Origin: Achatina immaculata
Taxonomy: Eukaryota > Mollusca > Gastropoda > Stylommatophora > Achatinidae
Direction: 5' to 3'
NCBI GenBank assembly: GCA_009760885.1
Contig: CM019719.1
Coordinates: 23,042,084 to 23,106,083 of the forward strand
Length of the DNA stretch: 64,000 bases
Position numbers and translations under genes: made by a program. This document shows positions 56,200-64,000 of this stretch, in pieces. Numbering within the stretch: the first letter of the stretch is position 1; every line of letters starts with the position of its first letter. The notes below the pieces were generated by a model. The model saw only the letters and a list, made by a program, of their open reading frames with translations, searched no databases and had not been told where the DNA came from.

Positions 56200-58515
56200 C
56201 ATTCATTCATTCATTCCTTTGCATGTCCCTTGCGGAACTTTGCCTCCCAAACAGCACTCCTGTAGGCCTCTCGGTTGTGAGCAAGATGGCCTGCTGCTGC
56301 TGCATCCATTTCCAGATCATCAACGATGTCTTGCAGCCATCTTCGTTTCGGTCTTCCTCTTTTTCTTTTTCCCATTATGTATCCTTCCAATACGGTCTTC
56401 TCTAAATTATCATGACGTTTAATGTGGCCAAAATATTTAAGTTTTCTCTCTTTAATCCTCTTTACTAGCCAGCCTTCTTCAATATTAAGCTCTTGTAGTA
56501 TAGATATATTTGTTCTTTTTTGTGTCCACGATATTTGGAGAACTCTTCTATAGCATTTACATTCAAAGGCATTTATGTGCTTCTCAGCTGTTTTGTTAAG
56601 TGTCCAGGTCTCACAGGCATATGTTGCGATGGGAAAGATGCATGCCCTTAAAAATCTTATTTTTGTGGTTCTGTCTGCTCCTCTCCACAGATTCTTTATT
56701 TGTTTTACTTTCTGAAGAGCAATAGATGTCCTCCTTTTAATTTCCCTCATTGTATCTCCATTATTAATTAGTAGTGATCCAAGATATTCAAAACTCTCCA
56801 CTTCTTCCAGTTTTTCCTCACTGATACATATTTCAGTTGCCTTGTTTGTTTTGTCAGTTGTCATCACTTTAGTTTTCTTTGCATTAAGATAGAGGTTCTG
56901 CTCTTCGCTGTTCTTGCGGACTGACATAATTAGTTTTTCCATTCCTTCTTGTGTTGTGGACAGCAATACTGTGTCATCAGCATATCTAATCTCTGGTATT
57001 TCATAACCTCCAACTGTTATGGCATCGTAATATCTTTGTCTACATCTTCTCTAACATTCCTCATTATATTTTCAGTATACAAGTTAAATAAGTAGGGTGA
57101 CAATATGCACCCCTGACGGACCCCTTGTTTTATGTCAAACCAAGTTGTTGTTTCATCATTTATTCTTACTGCTGCTTGTTGGTCTAAATACAGCAGTGAT
57201 GTTAATTGTATCAAATGTGTTGGAAATCCCATTTTTTCCATTATTTCCCAAAGTTTCTGGTGTTGTACACAATCAAATGCCTTTGAGTAGTCTATAAAGG
57301 ATAAATATAGATTCACATTAAACTCCCTGCATTTCTCTATTATTAATCTTAGATTGAATATATGATCTCTTGATCCTCTTCCTTGCCTGAAGCCAGCTTG
57401 GACCATATTGACTTCTTCTTCTATTTTCTTTCGAAGTCTACCCATTATGATTTTTAACAGAATGTTACTGGCATGACTAATCAGGGCAACAGTTCTGTAG
57501 TTGGTGCATAATTTCAGGTTACCCTTTTTTGGCAGTGGTATGAATACAGTTCTTTTCCATTCTTTTGGCCAAATACCTGAATGCCATATCTTTTTACATA
57601 GTGCATGATAGACTGTTGCACACTCCTTTCCTCCTGCTTTAATAAATTCAGCGGTTATCTCATCACATCCTGGTGATTTACCATTTTTCAGACTCTTTAT
57701 TGCCCATAAAACTTCTTCCATTGTCGGCTCGGGTTCTTTCTCCTCCAATAATAATTCACACTGTTGATTTCTGCTTCCACAGTCGGTTGTTTCATACATT
57801 CTTTTGCAATATTCCTTCCATCTTTCCAGAATTTCCTCTGTCTCTGTCAGGGTATTCCCCATCTCATCACAAATTACATTTAGCTTAGGTGTGACATTTC
57901 TCGTCAATGTCTTCATTTCTTTAAACATTTCACTATCTCTTCCACACCTCTGATGTCCTTCTATTCTTTCACAACAATCTTGTATGTATTGTTTTTTGTC
58001 TTTTCTTATGTTTCTTCGTACTTCTTTTGTTAAAGTTTGATATTTATCTTTGTTGTTGTTTGTCACTCTCCATTGCGTCTTCATTTCTCTACATTGTTTT
58101 ATTAGCTCTAGTGTACCTGCTGTGATCCATCTATTCTTTTGTGTTTTCTTTACTGGAACCATGTCTTTAGCTGTTGTTACTAAGATATCTTTGGCCTGCG
58201 TAGCCAGTTCATCTGGTGTCATCTCTTCCTGTACAGCCATCAGGATTTCAAAACGGTTCTTCACTTCTATACCGTATTGTTCTGGTATATTTGTAAGGTC
58301 AAAGCGGAGTGGTCTTGATCCCATAACTATCTTTTTTATCTTTATCTTCATGTCTGCTATTAATAACTCATGGTCCGTGTCACAATAAGCACTTGGTAAA
58401 GTTTTTGCTGATGTTATGCTTGACCTCCACCTTCTCTGCACTAAAATGTAATCTATTTGATTCCTGGTTTTCCCATCAGGTGATGTCCATGTGTAAAGTC
58501 TTCTTGACTTGGTAA
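56200..58515 (-). mobile_element. RTE (family B, BovB-like), longest copy
   Basis: A minus-strand RTE about 2.3 kb long. It has an ATTC-type tail at 56200-56217, an RT, and the last part of the endonuclease (YTWTSPDGKTRNQIDYILV at about 58440-58500). It is truncated near 58515, so about two-thirds of the endonuclease is lost. The overall pattern (NYRTVALISHASN, QAGFRQGRGSRDHI, FIDYSKAFDCVQHQKLW, GVRQGCILSPYLFNLY) closely follows the BovB/RTE family. Confidence 0.93.
56211..58510 (-). pseudogene. RTE endonuclease end plus reverse transcriptase
   Basis: Frame one (58510 to 57017) runs from the endonuclease C-terminus (IDYILV; the expected SDH-like motif reads TDHELL) through an RT with motif A (FIDYSKAFD) and motif B (GVRQGCILSPYLF). 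A one-base shift near 57025 moves to frame two. The catalytic motif RYADDTVLL lies just after the shift (about 56970-56995). Frame two ends at 56211 with the same C-terminus as the 50-kb copy (AYRSAVWEAKFRKGHAKE). One frameshift is the only break seen, so the copy is young though 5'-truncated. Confidence 0.92.
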
Positions 58516-58745
58516 TGTGTAGTGCATGTCATGTAATTTGTATAAATGTATGTAATATGCAGCATAACTGCCATACAGTATCCTTGGAGGGAAAATCCTG
58601 GGTTGTCGGTTAGATGGGTTTTGAGCCTGGCCACCCAGTACTATAGTACATTGGCCATGGATTTGTGGGTTGCAGCTGGGTTTTTGGTCCTGTCCCTTCT
58701 CTAAATTGTCCCCAATTGTAGATTTACCACCGGGTAAGTCTACAC

Positions 58746-60385
58746 CCTAGTCCCTCCTTCTCTGTTTTCATCCATTCTGCCCCTCCTCCCTCCTTCTCTG
58801 TTTTCATTCACTCTGCCCCTTCTCCCTCCTTCTCTGTTTTCATCCACTCTGCCCCTCCTCCCTCCTTCTCTGTTTTCATTCACTCTGCCCCTCCTCCCTC
58901 CTTCTCTGTTTTCATCCACTCTGCCCTTTTTCCCCTCCTTCTCTGTTTTCATCCACTCTGCCCCTTTTCCCTTCTTGTCTGCTTTCATCCACTCTGCCCC
59001 TCTTCCCTCCTTCTCTGTTTTCATCCACTCTGCCCCTTTTCCTTCCTTGTCTGTTTTCATCCACTCTGCCCCTTTTCCCTCCTTGCCTGTTTTCATCCAC
59101 TCTGCCCCTCCTCCCTCCTTCTCTGTTTTCATCCACTCTGCCCCTTATCCCTCCTTCTCTGTTTTCATCCACTCTGCCCCTCCTCCCTGTTTTCATCCAC
59201 TCTGCCCCTTCTTCCTGCTTCTCTGTTTTCATCCACTCTGCCCTCCTCCTCCTTGTCTGTTTTCATCCACTCTGCCCCTCCTCCCTCCTTCTCTGTTTTC
59301 ATCCACTCTGCCCCTCCTCCCTCCTTCTCTGTTTTCATCCACTCTGCCCTCCTCCCTCCTTGTCTGTTTTCATCCACTCTGCCCCTCCTCCCTCCTTCTC
59401 TGTTTTCATCCACTCTGCCCTCCTCCCTCCTTCTCTGTTTTCATCCACTCTGCCCCTCCTCCCTCATCTGTTTTCATCCATTCTGCCCCTCCTCCTCCTT
59501 GTCTGTTTTCATCCACTCTGCCCCTCCACCATCCTTGTCTGTTTTCATCCACTCTGCCCCTCCACCATCCTTGTCTGTTTTCATCCACTCTGCCCCTCCA
59601 CCCTCCTTGTCTGTTTTCATCCACTCTGCCTCTCCTCCCTCCTTCTCTGTTTTCATCCACTCTGCCCCCTCCTCCCTCCTTATCTGTTTTCATCCACTCT
59701 GCCCCTCCTCCCTGTTTTCATCCACTCTGCCCCTTCTTCCTGCTTCTCTGTTTTCATCCACTCTGCCCTCCTCCCTCCTTGTCTGTTTTCATCCACTCTG
59801 CCCCTCCTCCCTCCCTGTCTGTTTTCATCCACTCTGCCCCTCCTCCCTCCTTCTCTGTTTTCATCCACTCTGCCCTCCTCCCTCCTTGTCTGTTTTCATC
59901 CACTCTGCCCCTCCTCCCTCCTTCTCTGTTTTCATCCACTTGCCCCTCCTCCCTCCTTCTCTGTTTTCATCCACTCTGCCCCCTCCTCCCTCATCTGTTT
60001 TCATCCATTCTGCCCCCTCCTCCCTCCCTGTCTGTTTTCATCCACTCTGCCCCTCCACCATCCTTGTCTGTTTTCATCCACTCTGCCCCTCCACCATCCT
60101 TGTCTGTTTTCATCCACTCTGCCCCTCCACCCTCCTTGTCTGTTTTCATCCACTCTGCCCCTCCTCCCTCCTTCTCTGTTTTCATCCACTCTGCCCCCTC
60201 CTCCCTCCTTATCTGTTTTCATCCACTCTGCCCCTCCACCATCCTTGTCTGTTTTCATCCACTCTGCCCCCTCCTCCCTCCTTATCTGTTTTCATCCACT
60301 CTGCCCCTCCACCATCCTTGTCTGTTTTCATCCACTCTGCCCCCTCCTCCCTCCTTATCTGTTTTCATCCGCTCTGCCCGCTCCT
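58746..60385. repeat. 36-bp minisatellite with higher-order structure
   Basis: About 46 units of tccctccttctctgttttca plus tccactctgcccctcc, with subtypes ccaccatccttgtctg, ccctcatctg and ttcttcctgcttctctg. Rare subtypes recur in the same order about 526 bp apart (59177/59701 and 59461/59988), so a block of about 15 units has been duplicated. Long open frames on both strands (up to 480 codons) follow from the 36-bp period. Confidence 0.97.
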
Positions 60386-61129
60386 CCAAGCTCCAAAGCC
60401 TATGGGTCCCAGAGTGATGCCCCGCTTAGACTGCGCGCACCCTCCCCACTCCACACTGCTACACATACACACACACATATATATATATATATACACACAC
60501 AGAACGATAAATGAATGTTAAATTGAATAAAAAATGACATAATGAAGATGATAAGTAATAAAATCGATATCATATCATTAATATATTCAGCCTAACAGCC
60601 ATTTTCTTTTATACTGAAGGAAAGCTGTATGATCAGAAAGCTGATTTTCTACAAAACCGGATGATGTTTTGGCCTCTTTAGCCCTACCAAATCTGTAAGT
60701 CTGCACCACATTACAGAAACAGCAAAAGAAATACACGTTACTGATTACAGAACGTTCAGCATTGCCTGCCTGGATATATCTCTGTACGTGAGAAAACAGT
60801 CCACCCACAGGTAAAGTTGGAACTTTTGCCAGATTGATTTATATATAAAGTCAGCGTACAGGTAAAATGGGTTAAAGGGTGAGGATGTTGGTGAGGGTGG
60901 ACCTGGGGTGGGGGAATGAAGGAGGGAGTGAAAAGACAGACGAAATGAGGCAGACGAACGATCGACTGTAGTGTAGTAGGACTGTGTAAAAAAAGATAAC
61001 TAGAAAAATATCTTATTACCTGTTATTTTTTAATTTTATTTTTAGTGTTAGATATTCCAATATCCAACACAGCCAAGCTAGATAGATAGCTGTTGTTACT
61101 GAGAAATTTAGTGTTACTGTTAAAATGCT
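60386..61129. other. Unassigned sequence
   Basis: An AC/AT microsatellite lies at about 60465-60500. An imperfect palindrome gttagatattccaatatcca sits near 61048-61070. The GC-richer stretch 60840-60960 (gggtgaggatgttggtgagg) is not recognised. Confidence 0.4.
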
Positions 61130-61890
61130 GTTATTGTTCATAATGTTCTCTTGACGAAAGCTGTATTGTTCGTAATGTGGTCTTGAAGAATGCTGTATTG
61201 TGCGTACTGTGCTCTTGAAGAATGCTGTATTATTCGTAATGTGCTCTTGAAGAATGCTGTATTGTTCATAATGTGCTCTTGAAGAATGTTATATTGTTTG
61301 TAATGTGCTCTTGAAGAATGTTGTATCGTTTGTAATGTGCTCTTGAAGAATGTTATATTGTTTGTAATGTGCTCTTGAAGAATGTTGTATCGTTTGTAAT
61401 GTGCTCTTGAAGAATGTTATATTGTTTGTAACGTGCTCTTGAAGAATGTTGTATCGTTTGTAATGTGCTCTTGAAGAATGTTATATTGTTTGTAACGTGC
61501 TCTTGAAGAATGTTATATTGTTTGTAATGTGCTCTTGAAGAATGTTGTATCGTTTGTAATGTGCTCTTGAAGAATGTTATATTGTTTGTAACGTGCTCTT
61601 GAAGAATGTTATATTGTTTGTAATGTGCTCTTGAAGAATGTTATATCGTTTGTAATGTGCTCGTGAAGAATGTTATATTGTTTGTAACGTGCTCTTGAAG
61701 AATGTTATATTGTTTGTAATGTGGTCTTGAAGAATGTTATATTGTTCGTAATTTGGTCTTGAAGAATGCTGTATTGTTCGTAATGTGGTCTTGAAGAATG
61801 CTGTATTGTTCGTAATGTGCTCTTGAAGAATGTTGTATCGTTCGTAATGTGCTCTTGAAGAATGTTGTATTGTTTGTAATATGCTCTTAA
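61130..61890. repeat. 32-bp minisatellite
   Basis: About 23 copies of cttgaagaatgttatattgt plus ttgtaatgtgct. In the centre, units with ttatattg and ttgtatcg alternate regularly, as do aatgtgc and aacgtgc, so dimers or trimers were amplified. Outer units (ctgtattgttcg) are more diverged. Confidence 0.96.
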
Positions 61891-62284
61891 GCTTTTTTTT
61901 CCCAGTTATTTATAGAGGTATGCAAATCATGTTAACACACATTAAGCGCGGGGAAAGTTTTGAATGATTTCTGTGAAAATATATGAAGGTTTCCTCGAAA
62001 AGTAACAAAACAATAATAACAGGAAACAGGTACAGTGAGTCATGACTAGATTACCATGACAAAACGGTAATGTCTTTTCCAGAAACGTTCTGGCTGGTTC
62101 TTTTTTTTTCTTCTTCTTCTTCTTCTTTAAATGAGTCGTAATTAAAATCTTCCGCCTGCTCGCAGTCTGTCTGGCTGTTAAGGGTAGGACTTAAACTCAG
62201 GGAAGTCTGTACAACAGAACGAGTCAGAGACCCTTTAGCCAGCTGTCTTATGAGTACTGGTCTAAGCATGCAACCACAGGAGAG
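61891..62284. other. Unassigned sequence with (TTC)n
   Basis: A TTC run lies at about 62110-62128. The stretch 62130-62280 may be a degraded head of the SINE that follows, but I cannot see A or B boxes. Confidence 0.4.
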
Positions 62285-62430
62285 ACATCCAGGAAGGTAA
62301 ATATGGCCAGGTGTGATACTGAGCACATAATACTTTCATGTGCCGATGGTCATGGAAACTCGGGACATGACACCGTGTCCCTGGTATGACTTCATGACAC
62401 TGAAACGGGGAAATTTACCTTTACTTCACG
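62285..62430 (+). mobile_element. SINE body fragment (type B)
   Basis: Shares ccaggaaggtaaatatggcc, aggtgtgatactgagcacat, actttcatgtgccgatggtc and the final gaaacggggaaatttacc with the 40.2-kb SINE. The tRNA-derived head is missing or unrecognisable. Confidence 0.72.
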
Positions 62431-62679
62431 TACCATATGGATGTTGGGGCGGATTTGTTGTGCATTCTGGACACCTGCAGGGTAATAGTTTTTGCATTCT
62501 ACATCTCCAAATAAAAGTTATCAAATCCCACTGCTGGATGTGGTACTCACATTACCAGCCATGGCTTTTTTTTTTATAAAACTCTCATATTCTGCTGCGG
62601 ATGCGAAGGGGAATGCATTTATTATTTCATATTTCACTCAATTCCTCGGTATTCCTATTTATATCTGATACCCAATTAT

Positions 62680-64000
62680 CTTCTTATCTTATATCTTATA
62701 TCCTTCCCGTGCCGTTAGACGTCACATAGGGCTCGCAAAGTAGTTCGCCAATTTTTCCTGTCTTCGGCGAGTCTTTCAACCTCATCAAAGGATTTTATGC
62801 CTGTTAACTTGGCCTCTCTTAATAATGTTCTCTTCAGAGTTTCACGCGGTCTGCCCCTTTTTCTTCGGCCTGTTGTGTTCCACTTGATAGCTTGTTTTGG
62901 GATTCTCTGCTCATTTCTTCTCATCAAGTGGCCAACATATGTCCATCTCCTTTTCCTGATCACCCGTGAGACTGGTTGTTGTTCAGTCATCTGTCTTATC
63001 TCTGCATTGTTCTTGAATTCATTCCACTTGATGCCGAGTATTTTCCTTAGGCATTTGTTTTCAAAAGAGTCTAATTTCTTTTCTATTTCTTTAGTTGTTT
63101 TCCAGCTTTCGCATGCATAAATGAGGGTGGATATTACATTTGAATTGAATAGTCTTAACTTGGTTTTTGTGCTTATAACTTTTGAATTCCATATGTTCTC
63201 AAGATTCTTGAAGATTGATGCTGCTTTTGCAATTCTGATCCTAACTTCCTTTCTAGTGTCACCATCCTGGTCTATGTAGCTGCCAAGGTATGCAAATTGA
63301 TTGACTTCTTCAATATCTGTCCCTTCTATGTGTATTTTTCCATTTTGATTGATGGGAATTTTCATTATTTTTGTTTTGTCCTTGTTAATTTCAAGTCCTA
63401 TTTTGCTAGCCAGTGAAGATAGGCTATCTGTTTTTTCTTGCATGGAATTCACATTATTACTGATAAGAGTTATGTCATCAGCAAAATCAAGATCTTCTAG
63501 TTGGGTCCCATGTACCCAGTCAATACCTGTGCAGCATTTTGTCATTATGAAGTCTATTGTAATCCCAAAAAGTAAAGGAGACAGTATACATCCTTGTTTC
63601 ACGCCTGTTTCAATCTGGAACCATTCACTCATCCCTTCTTCTGTCTTGACTGCACAACCATATCCATTGTATAAGTCCTTAATGATGTTGACAATTTTAG
63701 ATGGTATTCCATATAGACATAAAATTCTCCATAATGAATCTCTGTGTATGCTATCAAATGCCTTCTTAAAATCTATGAAATTCAGTATTAATGGTTTCTG
63801 CTTTTCAATATGTTCTTCAAGTATTATTCTGAGAGTAAAGATCTGGTCGAGACAGCTTCTCCCTTTTCGAAATCCTGCTTGTTCTTCTCTCATTGCAGTA
63901 TCCACTATATCTTTGAGTCTATTCAAAATGATCTTGCAAAATACTTTTGACACAACTGATATTAAGGTTACTCCTCTCCAGTTGTTACAGTCACTAAGGT
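62680..64000 (-). mobile_element. LINE family A, long copy running off the window
   Basis: A minus-strand non-LTR element. Its 3' tail (ttcttatcttatatcttata) begins at 62680, followed by the conserved gtgccgttagacgtcac stretch. It continues past the window end, so endonuclease and 5' parts may lie outside. It is oriented opposite to the LINE-A copy at 3.2-4.3 kb, giving a ~1-kb inverted repeat spanning almost the whole window. Confidence 0.93.
62715..64000 (-). CDS. LINE-A reverse transcriptase, open and partial
   Basis: An uninterrupted minus-strand frame from the window end to a stop at 62715; it enters upstream of SKVFCKIILNRLK. Motifs in order: NWRGVTLIS, QAGFRKGRSCLDQIFTL, LNFIDFKKAFDSIH (motif A Asp), GVKQGCILSPLLFGI (motif B), LDFADDITLI (catalytic FADD, about 63475-63505), YLGSYIDQDGD, TLIYACESWK, then GHLMRRNEQRI, RKRGRPRETL and DRKNWRTTL. 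No stop or frameshift is seen over at least 425 codons, so this copy could still encode an active RT if its 5' part is intact. Start lies outside the window. Confidence 0.92.
   Translation of the reverse strand, partial: LSDCNNWRGVTLISVVSKVFCKIILNRLKDIVDTAMREEQAGFRKGRSCLDQIFTLRIILEEHIEKQKPLILNFIDFKKAFDSIHRDSLWRILCLYGIPSKIVNIIKDLYNGYGCAVKTEEGMSEWFQIETGVKQGCILSPLLFGITIDFIMTKCCTGIDWVHGTQLEDLDFADDITLISNNVNSMQEKTDSLSSLASKIGLEINKDKTKIMKIPINQNGKIHIEGTDIEEVNQFAYLGSYIDQDGDTRKEVRIRIAKAASIFKNLENIWNSKVISTKTKLRLFNSNVISTLIYACESWKTTKEIEKKLDSFENKCLRKILGIKWNEFKNNAEIRQMTEQQPVSRVIRKRRWTYVGHLMRRNEQRIPKQAIKWNTTGRRKRGRPRETLKRTLLREAKLTGIKSFDEVERLAEDRKNWRTTLRALCDV

Noticed and set aside
58975..60521. Long proline/serine/phenylalanine-rich open frames (up to 480 codons) on plus and lysine/glycine-rich frames on minus
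   Set aside because: They exactly track a 36-bp tandem repeat; every phase without a stop in the unit stays open. No start context, domain or intron signals.

Overview
This is a stretch of animal (eukaryotic) nuclear DNA, AT-rich and dominated by repeats. I recognise no host protein-coding gene, rRNA or functional tRNA in it. All convincing coding sequence belongs to transposable elements. The mix of RTE/BovB-like LINEs, a Nimb/I-type LINE with RNase H, CR1/L2-like LINEs, a mariner, hAT- and pogo-like MITEs, tRNA-derived SINEs and many minisatellites suggests an invertebrate, perhaps a mollusc. That assignment is an impression, not a proof. The window is probably intergenic or intronic.

Layout. 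0-5 kb: 40-bp and 33-bp minisatellites, then a second 40-bp array split by a 5'-truncated LINE (family A). 5-12 kb: a decayed RTE (family B) 3' end, a mariner-type MITE, a 22-bp array, a dispersed repeat (family X), a ~58-bp array and a LINE-C 3' end. 12.6-15.3 kb: a 17-bp array split by a LINE-D copy. 15.6-17.6 kb: a tRNA-derived SINE and a mariner with a broken transposase. 19.5-21.3 kb: a LINE-C fragment and a 29-bp array bracketed by hAT-like ends. 21.4-26 kb: mostly unexplained DNA, with a CpG-rich patch near 24-24.6 kb carrying NRF1- and YY1-like motifs, the best candidate for a host promoter. 26-28.1 kb: two abutting minisatellites. 28.3-30.5 kb: a cluster of LINE 3' ends (families E, B and D). 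31-36 kb: microsatellites and small MITEs. 36.3-40.2 kb: the best-preserved element, a LINE with endonuclease, reverse transcriptase and RNase H (family F), broken only by a few apparent frameshifts. 40.2-44.5 kb: a SINE and unexplained DNA. 44.5-50 kb: a near-identical 2.04-kb tandem duplication ending in 35-bp arrays. 50-56 kb: an RTE fragment fused to a 42-bp array, SINEs, a palindromic 27-bp array and a 39-bp array. 56.2-58.5 kb: a longer RTE copy. 58.7-60.4 kb: a 36-bp array with higher-order structure. 61.1-61.9 kb: a 32-bp array. 62.7-64 kb: a second LINE-A copy running off the window.

The pattern linking the window is nesting. At least three LINE insertions from two families lie inside minisatellite arrays, with array sequence on both sides; one has a clear 15-bp target-site duplication. 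A fourth LINE is fused directly to an array. Long open frames over minisatellites arise because some unit lengths are multiples of three, and I do not treat them as genes.

All boundaries, copy numbers and identities were estimated by eye; no alignment or database search was run.
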